From NCBI GenBank assembly GCA_020796225.1, contig CM036756.1:41721398-41785397 (forward strand): 64,000 bases of DNA, read 5' to 3'. The position numbers and the translations under genes are program-made. This document shows positions 11,073-26,000 of the stretch, one piece after another (the first letter of the stretch is position 1; each line of letters starts with the position of its first letter). The notes below the pieces were generated by a model. That model did no database searches and was not told the DNA's origin. It saw nothing but the letters and a program-made list of their open reading frames with translations. Origin of the DNA: Arion vulgaris (Eukaryota; Mollusca; Gastropoda; Stylommatophora; Arionidae).

Positions 11073-14000
11073 CTGTTGAAAGATGAGACAAGCAATATTT
11101 GAGATTAATTAACAAACAAAACGTGGACAATGTATATAAGAAAAGAATGTATTTACAGAAAAAGAAACAATATAATAGAGTGAAAATATGGTCTATTGTG
11201 AGTTGAAGTTATTTCCTCACTAAGCTACTGTCAGGATGCATGTGTGCAAACCTTCCAAGTGTCCAGATAGGGAATACATTTCTATAGCAGGTGTAGCTAA
11301 TTGCACATGATTTATTGAACACTCCACTGATGTTCTCCTGTTGAAAGATGAGACAAGTAATATTTAAGATTAATGTAATTAACAAACAAAACGTGGACAA
11401 TGTATATAAGAAAAGAATGTATTTACAGAAAAAGAAACAATATAATAGAGTGAAAATAATTTATCAGAATGTACTATCAAAGAGGGAGTCGCAGAAGCAT
11501 AGTTCTTAGTGAACTCGTTTCTTAGGCTAGTGGCCCGGTTCAATTACACAGTGAGAGTAGAATTTTTTCAACCGTAACGGCTCTCAGGTCGACCCAACCT
11601 CAACTGAGTACCAGGAAAAGCACTAAGACGTATAGGCGGCCAGCGTGATGTTGACCACATTACCCAACGTGTGCTGGTGGTCAATGAACCTAACACTGTA
11701 TTACCGTATACATTACCGTATTACATTATATTCCAGGGGCATAAAAGGTTCCTTTATTGTTACCTGTTTTTTTACTATCAAAGAAGGTTAATAAATTTGG
11801 AAGAACCTACCTGCTGAGCAGGAGACAACCCTCGATCAATCCTCGATATAATAGTCACAAACAACTGACAGAATTAATATAATACATGTCACCCTAAGAT
11901 GTCTGTTAACTCCATCTTTTTCTTGGTCTGCCCCTTCTTGATGATTCCATTTTCAGGTTGCATGCATTTGCAATTGGTGTATTCGGGTTCATTCTCACCA
12001 AGTGGCCAAACCATTTGAGCCTCTGTTTTTCAATGAATCTAACAACAGGTGTTGTTCTGACTGTTCTAATTTCCTCATTTCTTATATGGTCTCTTCTTGT
12101 TTTATTTACCGCTTTTCTCAAAGAGCTCATTTCACAGGTTGTAATTGTCCCTTCTTGTTCTTTTGCCAATGCCCATGTTTGGCACTGGTAGCATCGTGTT
12201 GCTATGAAGATTGTATTTATAATCTGTCTTTTGGTGTCTTCTGGAATTGCTGGGTGTTTCAAGATTGGGGTAAGTTGGTATGTGATGTTATTGGCTTCAA
12301 TCACTGACTGTAAACTGTGTACCTGTGGCATAACCAATCTGATAACACTGTACTATGTACCACAAGATGACTCAAATGTGTCACACTAAAAAAAAATGTT
12401 GACATTATATTCATACAATACTCTTAATGTTTCACATGCATTTATTTCCTTAATTCAACAACTATAAAGTGTGTACCTGTGGCCAGTCTCCATTAGGTAA
12501 CTGTCTTGACATAATAATTTTGATGCCCCTTTCAATGACTTCTAAGTCTGGATAACTGTCATGGTTAGAAACATCAGTATATTAATTAATATGAGAATGT
12601 ATTTTTTCAATGAAAGTTATTAAAACTTTTATATCACTTTAGTCAAAAGTAATTTTTCTTTGTGATCGCTGTTTTGATGATTATACCGTTAGACGCGTTC
12701 TTATGATGACATTGACTGTTGTCTGGAGCTCATCTCTGGAGCCATGCAGTGTTTAATGTAGTTCTATGTTGGAGCTAGCAGCACCTTTGGCAGACTACAT
12801 AGAAACATCTGGCACAGATGTGGTATTGGCCAAGCCACAAAACTGAAGGTATATCGAGCTGTCGTGCTCCCAGTACTTCTTCACGCATGCGAAACTTGGA
12901 CTTTATACCAGAGACACGCAAGGAAGCTAAACCACTTTCACACAGTCTGCCTTAGAAAAAAAATGAACATCAAATGGCAGGATATGATCCCAGATACAGA
13001 GGTCCTAAAAGAGCTGCTCTTCCCAGCATCTATACAATCTTGATGCAGTCTCAGACACGATGGGCAGGACATGTGGCTCGAATGCCAGATTGCAGAATAC
13101 CCTAACGACTCTTTTATGGTGAGCTGCATAGCGGTAAACACTCACAGGGTGGTCAGAAAAAGCGATTCAAAGATACACTCAAGAACTCGATGAAATCCTT
13201 TGGCATAGATGTCAACAGCTGGGAGAATGTTGCTCAAGACATATCAGCCTGGCACACACTTCTTCGACACGGTTCCTCGGCCTGCGAGGCAGGTAGAACA
13301 GCACGGATGGAGCAAAGACGTCAAAACAGAAAGGCTGTAAAACTTCCCACAAGTGCAAGCATACCTTGCCCACACTGTACAAGAACATTTCAAGCCCGTA
13401 TCGGGCTCACTAGTCATCTACGCACACACAGACAAACATAACGCAACTACATTCCCTTGGATGAAAATTTGTGTGGTCATCATCACCCGTGATGGACGAG
13501 CATCATGTTGTAGGGCCAGCATACCTTTCTAGAGAGGACATACAGGGAACGGTCTTTTCGGGACACGTTCTGTGGTTTGATCAGCAGTGCCACTGAGGGG
13601 ATAAAGTTAAAGCTCATACAAATGTTATTTCCTTTAACACATTAACTGAAATTCATACAATCATTGAGCGTGTGCGAATATGAAGGGAAGCTGCAGTAGT
13701 AGAGAGAGTAGAAAGATATCAAAGACTTGATAGAAACCACTCTTACAGATAAATAGTAGTCAACTGATGACCACAGCACAGACTGAAGCATTAATCCATC
13801 CTGGTCATAGCATTAGGGCTACAAGGGAAATATCAAATGCCAGAAAACAAGAGATACAAATTGTATACTCAGAATCCCATCAAATTGCAACCTCGGTTGT
13901 CCTGAGATAAACACCACACTTACTAAAGAGATCACCAAGAAGAGCTCAGACCCTGTAAATGATTAGATGTTTGCCCATGAGACTATACTATCTTTCCCAG

Positions 14001-17000
14001 ATGAATGGATACATGTATATACAGATGGCTCAGCTTTCAGGGGGACTCTTACTGCTGGATATAGTGCACGAATAGAATACCCAGACAAAATATGTGAGGA
14101 ATTGCAAAATGCATGTGGCAAGTACTATTCTAATTTCAAGGCTGAGATCATTGCCATTAAAGCACCAGTGCACCATCTTACAAACATTTTCCCCCCTGCA
14201 CCCTGAAAAATCCCAGCACACAGTTCTCTATGGAAAAGGCGTAGATGAATGAACTGATGGATAGTGCCTGAAACAGACATGCAGTGCTCTCATGGTTTGC
14301 ATTTTTGAGTGCCTAAAGCACTGACTTGCCATCAGTCAAATTTTTGCCATCAGGTACTATTATTTGCTTCCTTGGTCCCGGCACCACACAGGTGATAAGA
14401 AGTAACAAAAAGGAGAAATGGCTGATTGAATTGACAAAGCAGGCAGAGCCCTCTTTAAACACATGACCACCCTAAATCTAAAAGATGCCATAAATTGTCT
14501 AACAAGATGAGAACAAGTCATTATTTTTTGCCTTAGGACTTGGCATGTGCCCTGACATTGCATTCAACCAAATATTGCCCCACAATGACATCTGTGTGAC
14601 TGATCACAATAAACTATCACACACCATCTCTTCCGGTGCCCTGCACTCAGTGACTTATGCCACAAGTACCTACCCCCTACCCAGAAGTTGAGAACACTAC
14701 GCAAACACACCATAACTCAGACTAGAGTAAATTTGCTGCTATGGTCTCAATTCAAATTGCAAATGCTCATATGATCTAAACTTTTCTTATTTTTAGGAAG
14801 TCAGTTTTCTTTTGTACTCAGTTTAAAAAAAAATAGAAACAACACTATTTACCCTCCTCTCTGTTCATGTTATACGGAGGACTCTTTTGTAACACTTAAT
14901 ATTCAAAAGCACATATATACCTTTCTACTGCCTTGTTAAATGTTGATGCTTCGAATCAAATGTTGCCACTGGGAATATGCATGCTCTTAGTATTCTAATC
15001 TTTATTTATTTATCAGTACCATTCCATACTGTTTTAGTTTAATTTTGTTGTAAGGATACATTTGTTCTTCTTTCAAATTTCCTTTATCCCATTTCCATCT
15101 CTTGTTAGCAGTGAACCGAAATATTAAAAACTGTTCACATTTTCCATTTTCTCTCCATTGATAAAAATGTCTTTTGTCATGCATATTTGATCAGTTGTAA
15201 TTATTTTTATTTTTGCCACATTGAGATATAGTTTCTCACATTTCTCTTGCACTTCCATTATTTATTTCTCAATCCCTTTTTGTGATACTGAGAGTAATGT
15301 TGATTTAACAGAAAAAAATTATAAGCATAAGACTAACAAGAACAAAGACTGAGTAAGATCTACATACTTGACAGCCAAAAGTCCTAGGATAGCCCAGCAC
15401 GTGTTGACAACTTGTGATATCTCACTGTTCACATACTCCCTGACCTCACATGACTCAAAGTTCTCACCCCAGCCACCGTCATCCATTTGTTTACTGAGGA
15501 GATACTCACACCCCTTTACAACTTCCTTAGGAACGTGTGCTCCACTATTGTATGTGTATCCCATACAACTGTAAGCTTCCAGTGCAAACCAAGCCCCATA
15601 AGTGAAACAGACACCCCAGCTGCCTTCCCATGATCCATCTGGTCTTTGTTTCTCTTGAATATACTTCAAACCTTCATTGAGGGCAACTGTTATCTCTTGT
15701 TTACGGTACTCTGGATAGGTCTTTGTGAAAGTTTCAAGGCACTGCATTGTGGCCGAAGTGCACTCTACATATGTGTAGTCTATCATGATGTCTCCTGTAA
15801 AATTATTGGAGAATATACATCTGATAATTGTGACCTATTGTGGTTTAACAGATGAATGAATGCTTATGGTTTATTGACAAACATGCCATGGTTTAATGAC
15901 AATAACAAAATCAACATTGATATTACTGCCTACACCTCTGAAGTCGGAGAAGGCACTCCTGTTTACCGGGGAACACTAATAAAATGAAAGAATGCCTTCA
16001 TGCAAAAATGATTCAGAAGCACCATACCTGGCGCCCTGACTACGACTGAATTCATAGCGGGAGAACGGAAGAAGAAATTACTGACTAAGAATATCTGGTT
16101 TTTCAACAACATAAAATAATATGATGGAAAAACTATATATAGAATTTCAGGATATTGATTTCAAGAAGAAAACATAGAAGTGAACAAACAGAACAAAGTG
16201 AACAACAAGAAATCAGAATCTAATGAACGAGCTTAGATTGGCTGGTATGGCTACGGTATCAGAAGGAAATGCAATGGATCAAAATAACATTCTTAATGAA
16301 ATGCGTTTTTCAGAACAGAGGAGTTTCAGAGCTGTTAATCCCAGTCGCCCATCAGATGGAGAGAGATGGGTGTCAATATTAGTACAGTGGAAAAGAACGA
16401 CATACTAAATGTGCAAAGAGATTGATTAATCAAAATCTAACTGGCAGGTTGGGCCGCTGGAAGCTGCTGGATTTGTTGAGGTGGAGAATCAGAGCACCTA
16501 TGGATGTGTCCGGAGTGCTATGATGATAGTCCTCTGATAACTTATGGTGGAGAAAAAGATAGACAAGTTTAGATACAAGTCATCAGTAGAAGGGAGGAAC
16601 AACAGAACCAAAATATGACACATGAGACAAAAAGATAGTCAATGAAAAAAGATTAAAAAAATACATGTCTGGTGGTATGCCCTCTGATTCTAGGATGATG
16701 GATGAGGTGATTTTCCTACTGAAAGTGTCTGTGGTTATCAAATGTGCAAGAGAGAATGCAGGCGATTAAGATATTTCTCTTGACTTGGCGAGTGCGCTGT
16801 TTCTGTGGGTTCATTAAAACAGCATTGTCCATGATATAAAGGGTATTCTCTATCTCAGTTGCGAAGGTTATGCCTACCGATAGGTGCGGCAAGACGGGAA
16901 AACCTGGAGAGAAACTCCAGTAGATGGATTAACCAGCACAGCATGGGAGTTATTGGTCTAACCACAATGAAATACATGTTTTTGTAGGAGATAGGAACAA

Positions 17001-20000
17001 TTATGGACATATGCGGTGAAGATGATCCTCAAATGAACAATGTCCATGATATTGATAAGCGATATTCAAAGAGTATTTCATATACTGGTGAAAGTGAGGT
17101 GTTCAGTGGGGAAGTAGGGTTAGTACTTCACTGATAGTGACAGCCATATCCACATCCATTTGTGGATAGTCATCATCTTATTTGGCCCCATCTTCTCACC
17201 TAGCTCATGTTTGACTACTAGTGCCGCACCCCAGTCTTGACTGATTAAACAAAATAAGTAAGGTGGGACAAATCCTGCTTAACTTTTCTACGTCCCCTTT
17301 TTTATCCTCTCCCCATGTCCTTCAACTGCTTTGAACGCTCCATATCGACCACTTGTTAAGAACTCTTTGTGATTTGTATGGAATCTGAGCCTAAGAGCGA
17401 TTGTACTTTATGCCAGTTATGCGCCTACAAGCGGTCCAGCACATCCAATTTCTGCAATACTATTTATTTACTAGGGTAGCTTCCCAAGGCCCCTACCTCA
17501 GTCACCTCTTACGGCATGCCTTGTAGGTGGCAGTGTTACTATTCTTTGCTCCCCTTGTGGGCCACTGCAACATATGGGCAGTCCTTCAACTAAAACCACA
17601 GTGCTCCAGCAAATAAGAGGGAGACAACAGACAGTAAGAAATAATTATGAAAAAAGGTATGAATACAAGTTAAGTGATTGGAGAGAGACAAAAGTGGCTT
17701 ATCTTACCAAACACTTCAGAAGCATTCAGAATCTCCAATGTTTTCCCACCTCTTTTCTTCTCATATGTTGCCCAACCATTGTCCTCGCATCGTAGATCTA
17801 GTAACTAGTATTCAGAAAAATTTAAAAAGTTGAATTATATCAAAATATACTGGTCCAAGTTATTAGTAACAATACTGTTCTCTTGTTGCAATGGAAATGT
17901 TTTTCTAATGACAGTATTATCAATATATTAAATGGTGGTAACTACTTCTAGTGGCATGAATTAGTGTAATGCATAAGTGTTCACCAATCAACTTGGGGGC
18001 AGCACACCAGAATGTTGTGAGTAATAAATACCGGGTCTAAAGATGAAGGATTGATTTCATTGCACTGGGTCATATTGACTTCACTGCAACCCATTCAACC
18101 ATTCTATGCGATTTGTATGCGATCTGAGCCTAAGAGCAATTGTACATTGTGCCAGTTATGCGCCTACAAGTAGGCCAGCACATTCGATTTCTGAGATGCT
18201 TTTTATTTACTAGGATAGCTTCCCTAGGTCCTACATCAGTCGCCACTTACGACATGCCTTGTAGGTCCCAGTTGTACTATTTTTGCTTCCTTACGGGCCC
18301 TGGCACCACACAGGCAATCTTAGGTGTGTATGATATTCATATTGAAAAAAAAAAATTTAGATATAGTGGCGGTGAAAAATTGAAACAAAATTATAAAAAG
18401 TCACAGCAAGATAACATCAGTCACCTTATAAAGAGATATCACAGAACAATTTTACGACTCTGAACCAAACAAATACCACTTAATAATTCCATGAAAATAA
18501 CCCAATCATAAAACACTCCAAAGTGGACAATATGTGTGCACAACATGAAACTGCTGACCATCACCTCTTTGGGTGCCAAGCGTTGGATGATGTCAGGATC
18601 TAGATAAATGGAAAAGGCTATACAGAACAAGACAACAGCTTACAAACTCATGCAGATATCACTACATGGAATTTAGTAAAAGGTCAAGAACATAAACATC
18701 ACTGGATCAATGAAGTTCTTGAAACAAGGTTACTTCACACTGACATACATTGGTATCTCTATGGTATACTTGGGGGTTTCTATGACAAAGTGGTTAAGTT
18801 GTTTGGTTGTCGTTCTGAAAGTTGTGGGTTCGAATCCGGACCAAGTCACATGTGCAACTTTTTCATGAGATCCCTAGGATCTCTGCAGATGGTATGCCAT
18901 CCCTGCCAACAGGGATGGAGCCATATGGGAAAACCTGGTGCAATAAAATCAATCATTCACCCTTTGGACCCGTTATACTTTGGTATCCAAATGCTGCTGG
19001 TTTCGATTTCGAAACAAAGTCACAGCCAAAATAATGTCTGTGAGGGCTCATTAGGAAGCTAATGTTTTTTTCCTAGTCACAGTAACTAGTTAATTATATT
19101 TAAACATATATTTTTGAAAGCCCTTTAAAAACAACAGCATCATGTGATACGCTTTTGTATGAAAAATGTTTGCTAGCATCAAGATGACAAAACAGGATTG
19201 GTTATTGGTTACTAAAACTGACGTCATTGCACTCCGGGCAGACCCATAGGTGCTCAGTCTCCAACAGATATCGAAGAGTATGTGTACTGATGGTTCCCAT
19301 GGCTCACTGATTAAACACACCTCTCACTCTGCCTCTCAGGCATCCAGTTCGACTTGTATAACGGGTAACTCCAAACTGCCTAAATCGCTTATCAATTCAA
19401 CATCGATTTTAGTGTCCTCATCCAGCAGACAGTCGTGAAGAGACCGAAGAATATCCCCTTATCTATCTTCAACTCCCCAACAATCGATGCTGTTGATGCA
19501 AGCCTGTCCGCTCTCTCATTAGCGTAAAAACCCGCATGCCCAGGACAGTATATCCACGTAAGCCGCTGGAGGTTAGAAACTTCTATAGAAGACATCCACT
19601 CATAACGAAACCTGCCCTTCTGGATCTTGTGAAGCATCGACTGAGAGTCAGAAACAACAACGGCCCCAGTAAATGAAGTCCCAGAGATCCAATGGAGGGC
19701 AGCAGCAATGGCCTCAACCTCCATCCTCATACTAGAAGTAGTTGTCCTGTATGCCCCACTTCGCTCTGCAACAACTCTACCATGCGCATTAACCAAGAAA
19801 CCCGAGCCGGACTTCTCACCACGTTGAACCGACCCATCGGTATTTACAACAACATCATCATCCCTTGCATTGTCTTCTATCAGCTGCTTAACTGCGAGAT
19901 CAGCCTTCATGTTGTCCCAATCTCTACATTCTCTTCCAAGAGTAATGATAATGTTGAGACAAAACAGGATCATACAAATAGATTTCTTTGGAAACTTAAA

Positions 20001-23000
20001 TAATTTCTTTCTTCTTTGTGAGTGTCTATACAACTAGTTTAATCTAAAACAGTTAAACCACAATATAAACAAATATAAGCTGACATTAAATACATTGCAC
20101 TCAATGAGACTAAAGCAAAAACAATGGTAATAAGCAAAAGAAGAGAGACAAAGGGGTTAAACATAATGGTAAATGAAGAAAGACTGGAACAAATGTCAAG
20201 TTGTGTATATCCTGGATATACTATAACAGAAGACGGTGGATGTGAAAATAATGATCAGAAAAGAATAGGAATGGTCAAGTACAATTTAACAGTATGAAAA
20301 ATGTTTTAGCACTTTCGCTGCCACCCATTTTTCAACAAAGTCTGGCTCACTGCCACGCTATTTTTCAGCATGATCAGTTTTCAGAGTGACAATTTCAAAA
20401 ATCGTAAAAATGAACTCATAAACTTAGGACTTTGAAACTAAGGAATAGTGTTCATGTATTAATGAGCTATTAACCTGTCTATATGTGGAATATATTCTTT
20501 ATAATCCACAAGCTATTGTAGTAACTGATATCCCATACCTATCCACAGTATGTTATGCTTTCGCTTTGAGTTGGGTGTCCGTCACCTACTCCTGGGAATG
20601 TCTGCTATCGATCTATAAACATCGTCACGTGAATCACAGTTCAAATTCATATCACATTCAGAGTTCGTTTTAACACTATCACTGGCTAAAAAGTTCGAAA
20701 AAGAGTCATTTTGGACATCACTATTCATCATTTAAGTTGTCCATTTTGAAAATGTTTGTTTACTTGTGAAAAATCTGACTTATACCGACGTTTACCGCAT
20801 GTGTGTTAGATCCGCCATTTTGGAGAGCTCATCGGAACAATACGGAAGTAGTAAGTCACGGGACCCGCTTGCAAGCGATACTCCCGGTTTAAAAAGACAT
20901 CGCCGACGGCATAGTCGCCAACAAAAGTTGACGACGGCAGTAAAAGGGAGTTGGTATTTCACCGACTTTGTCGTTGGGCAGCGAAAGTATTTTTATTTTT
21001 TTCCCGATCCAGAAGCACTTGAGCTTTTCAGCTCTTCGCTCGGTGCCATGGACATCGTAACCTTCGGTTCGGTGCCACGAACACCGTAAATCTGGGTAAT
21101 CTGTGGCTTTTTCTGCCATCCCACGGAATTGAACCCGCACACACAGAGGGATAGTCACCCGTAGTCCAACGCGCTACGAACACGCTGGGCAGACGGGCAG
21201 CGAAAGTATTAACATCCAAATAAATAACGAAAGATAAGACTTGTCAAATGCTACATATATTCATCATTACTATATGGAGCAGAAACGTCGACAATGAACA
21301 AGCAGACAGAGAGATGAATTGAAGCTTGCAAAATGTGGATATAAAGCAGAATAAGGCAAGCATGAGGAAAAAACTAATAAACAAGTGCTCTAACAGCTAG
21401 GAGTAAAAAAAACTGGTTAGAGAGAGAGAAATTTGACAGCCGAGACATTATGGTCACATTAAGAGATACAACACTCTATTTAAAACCATCTTGGAAGGGA
21501 CGGTAGAATAGTCTCACAGAGTATACCATCAGGTCAAGGGACATAGCTTGTTGGAGAGTCATTACAGCCAACCTGTGATTAGGAGACAATTGATGACACT
21601 GGTCCTCTCCACCATTATGTGAGAACAGACAGGCTGGCTGGCTCTGTCGCTATATCAGAGGGCCAGCCAATGGACAGAGCTGACATCGTGAACGCCTCAT
21701 AGAGCGTGGCCGCAGAGAAGACCTTCATCTAAACCAATCCACGCCAACTACTAGATTGCGAGAACTGGGTTTGAAGATTGGTGTGGCAAGAAAAGAACGG
21801 TACAACAGGTATACAAGTAGGCTCATCAATCAAAATAGAACTGGTACAGTCCGTCGCTGGACGCTGTTGGAGATATTGCAAAGGAGATCGGAGCACCTAT
21901 GGACATATCCGGAGTGCAATGAAGATATTCCAAAATGAAATTGAAACTGATGAAATCGATGAGACCACAAATTAAACTTACAACATCTATGCCTTGATAT
22001 AGTCTTTCTTTTGGTATTGGTTTGTCTATATTGAAATTCTCATGAAGTTTGATCACAGCTTTGAGTCCCTCTGCAGTGCAGTCACTCACAATCCAACCAC
22101 AGTCTCTAGTACTGAATGGAAATGCTCCCTGTGAAAAATCAAAATTAATGTTCTCAGCAACAATAGTTAGTTCAGATAACTGTACATATGGCAAAGCTAT
22201 AGGTGTTCAGTATTTCAGCAGACAATATATCATAGTGTTTCAGTTTGGAATATCTTCATTGCACTTTTGACATGTACCTACCATAGGTGCTCCGATCTGC
22301 TTCGCAATATCTCCAACAGCATCCAGCGACTAACACTACCAGTTCGATGTTGATTGATGAGTCTACTCATATACCTATTGTGCTGTTCTTTTCTGGCCAC
22401 TCCAATCTTCAATCCAAGCTCTTGCAATCTAACAGTTGACGGAGATTGGTTGAAAGGAAAATCCTTTTTGCAGTCATCTATATGAGGGCGTTCAGAATGT
22501 CAGATCTATCTATTGCTGACCCCCTGATATTGTGGCAGAGCCAGCCAGCCTGTCTGTTTTTCTCATTGCCATTGACAACCATGTGTTCGGAACAAAGATA
22601 AGTGTAATTCTGCAAATTGTTGAGGCTTGTAGTAATTCAGTCCATTGCCTGAGCACCGAACCAGCCTCCACCTTCTGGATCATACTCAATCTTCTTCTTC
22701 TTCTCTGCCTTTGTTCTTTACGACCAATTTTAATCACGCTTTGTGATATGTTTGATCTTGCCGATAACGTGTATACGTTGCACATTGGTTTGTAGGCCCC
22801 TAAACACATACGACTTCTACACGTTTAGGACATATGCATACGATTTCAGCCAAACCTCCTTAGTCGCCTCTTACGACATGCGTGACAGGTAACTGTGGTT
22901 TTATTCTTTACACCCCAAGTTTGGGCCCCGGTAACCACTCGGGCGTCGTACTCAATGAATGACCCAGAATGGACCCATGAGTTTAGTTTTGTGACTCAGC

Positions 23001-26000
23001 CAGATTAGGGTCTCAGTCACCGACAGTACTTCCATTGTCATGCTACTTGTTGTGGGTTTGCATCCTGATGAATCCTATAAATGAATCAAACAGCTTGAGT
23101 TGGCAATGACACGTGAGTATGAATGAAATGTGTTTAAAACAACACTTGTTATAAACACCTTTAATTCATCCTCGCATGATTCTTGTTGGATCATGACTGT
23201 TTTGAACCACACAAATACAATGTATTGTCAGAACTGATCACACACACATAATGTATAATGCCGCCAGTAATCTGATAACAGAGCTAACCTGACTCATATG
23301 TCTGTAATACTTCTGGTAATCAGGTGGGTTCTCTGGAATTTGAGATAGACGTAAAAACTCATAGGAAGCTGTCAAATTGGGACCCAACTCATCGATATTG
23401 CAAGCTCCTGCCTGAAATTGATATGATCCTTATTAAACACATTCATAATATATTCACAGACAAGTTATATAAGACATGGGTTTCGCTATAATATACATTT
23501 GAATACATGGAAACAGTTTCTAAAGACAAATGAGAAACTTCATTCGCCCGAGTGGTTACTGAGGCCCAAATGTGGTGTGTAAAGAATAGAACCACTGTTA
23601 CCTGCCATGCATGTCGTAAGAGACAACTAAGGAGGTTTGGCTTAAATTGGTGCACATGTCCTAAAATTGTAGAAGTCTATGCGTTTAGGGGCCTACCAAA
23701 TCAATGTGCAACTTATACACGTTCTTGGCAAAGATCAAGCGTATAAAAAAGAGTGATTAAGATTGGTTGTAAAGAACGAACACTTCTTCTTCTTCTGCAT
23801 TCTCACTAGATTGGGATTTAGGATTCTCTAATAAAGGCAGCCGTCTGTCTCAGATTATCAGCCACGCCATACAGTTTGTCTTGGACGGTGGTGTAAGTGG
23901 GCCATCTCTTTCTTCTCAAGTCTGCATACTGGGGCAGTTCTGTTGGATATAATTCCTATGATTTCTGCTTCCCCGCTTGTGCCGACTCTACCCGCAGTAA
24001 GTTTTGGCCCCCCTCGTGATGGTAGGTCTGACATTCTTACTGCGTGGCTAAATCTCCGAGGCAGATTGGCGACCGTAGAATCCATTATCCCATTCCTCAC
24101 TGTGAGGGGTCGTTGCACCATGTTATGCGCCTTACGGCCTGGTGCGCTCCGTTTCTGCAAGCATTTGTTTCGGGTTAGCATTCCCTAGTGGACACGTGCA
24201 TCCGATTTCAGCCAAACCTCCTTAGTCACCTCTTACGACATGTGGCAGGTAACAGTGGTTCTATTCTTTACACCCCAAATTTGGGCCCAGGTAACTACTC
24301 AGGCGAGAACGAACACAAAGAAGAAGAAACTTCGTTGGAACAGGTTTTCATATATGGTTCGGTCCTACTCTGCAGATCTCTAGGGATCTCTGGAAAAAAA
24401 TGCACTTTTGCACAGAATCTGTAGTCTGGAACCAAATCCACAACCTGCGGAATGCAAGGTAAATGACTCAACCACAGACACTCACTAAAAAACCTATTTC
24501 TAAAATCACATAATGATATAATGCATAGATGAAGAATTGCATATTTGTCTGTGAATGATCTTATGCATGTTCTAGCCAAGAACTATCTCGAACTAAGAAC
24601 TACTCACACAGTGTCTGCAAGAGAAATGGTCATGGATCTGACATGTGATATGTATGGTGACTAATGTCACACAAACTGCACTGAGATGGTGACACAAGAA
24701 ACAAAAAGGTGGAAGACCCAAAACAACCTGGAGTAGAACAAGAACTGAAAGAATTGAATCACAGCTGGAACACAATACATAGGATGGCCAAGAATAGAGA
24801 AGAATGGTGTGTATTTGTTTCTGCCCTAAGCATCAAAGGTTCACAGGCGAGAGAGAGAGAATTGTAACAACTTTATACACAAATAATTATGTAGCAACAA
24901 TAACACAATTTACTGTAACCAATTTGTGTCTGCATTGTTTACTATGCAACTACAGCGCCTACAATAACAAATGAGTACTTATTAGAAAAGTGATTTTGGA
25001 AAGTTCACTGTCTATTTATTTGGCAAAACACGTAATTACAAAGTACTGTAGTTTTACAAACTACAAAAACAATGACAAAATACAGCAACGTTTCGACCAA
25101 CATGGCCTTTATCAAGCAAACGAACAAACAGGAGTGACAAATTAAAATGAAACCCAAATGGACGACCAAATACAAACGTATCTAATGAAAATCTTGAATA
25201 AAAACGAATAACGAAATAAATGTAACACAAAAACACACATAAAAACTGGAAATAGAACGGAAAAGAAACAATGAAACATCTAGTAAATATATAACTTGAA
25301 TACATATATATATACTGTCTATTTATTGAACACTTGATTTTGAAACAAGTCACCGCCCGAGTGGTTACCGATGCCCAAATTTGGGGTGTAAAGAATAGAA
25401 CCACTGTTACCTGCCATGCATGTCGAAGAGGCGACTAAGGAGGTTTGGCTGAAATCAGATGCACATGTCCTAAACATGTAGAAGTCTATGTGTTTAGGGG
25501 CCTACCAAACCAATGTGCAATGTCTACACGTTCTTGGCAAAGATCAAACATGTCACAGGGAGTGATTAAAATTGGTCATAAAGAACGAACGGAAAGAAGA
25601 AGAAGAAGTAACAAGTCCCATCGTGGAAGGCTTCCTTTTTTTATAAGGTTGGATTGACATGCTCTGAAACTAAAATTGAAACTAACAGCATTACTTGCAA
25701 TAGTATGCAAGTATGGAGCTACATTGTGATCAGACTGAGTATCTATGCCACATTATTACAAATCAGATAATAAGTAATTTTATCCTCAAGATAAATTATA
25801 CAGAACTCTAAAAATATACTGCAGCAGTATACTAAAAGTTACCTCTATAAATGCATGGATAGCAAATGCGGTGTCCCACAATTGACTGCCATTAGTTCCC
25901 TGTTTATGAAAGCAGAATAAAACAGATGAAAACACACATACAATGCAACTCGGTTAACTAGATCCACAAAAATTGTTTTGCTTAATATGTAACAATATCT

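Larger units (their letters stand above)
10921..11456. repeat. tandem duplication (265 and ~270 bp) holding the LSS last exon
   Basis: Unit A is 10921-11185 and unit B 11186 to about 11456. The second 'atatggtctattgtgag' begins exactly 265 bases after the first. Unit B has a 5 bp insertion (gattaatgtaattaac against gattaattaac) and few substitutions, so the duplication is recent. Confidence 0.95.

Noticed and set aside
17791..17804. Acceptor ttactag inside LSS exon 14
   Set aside because: It would break the reading frame between exons 13 and 14; the AG eight bases upstream fits.
18772..18850. tRNA gene
   Set aside because: A and B boxes are present but the cloverleaf is degenerate and followed by a SINE body; same for SINE C and E.
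20766..21089. 107-residue + strand ORF as a gene
   Set aside because: Its second part is the antisense of a SINE E copy, and no splice or family support exists.
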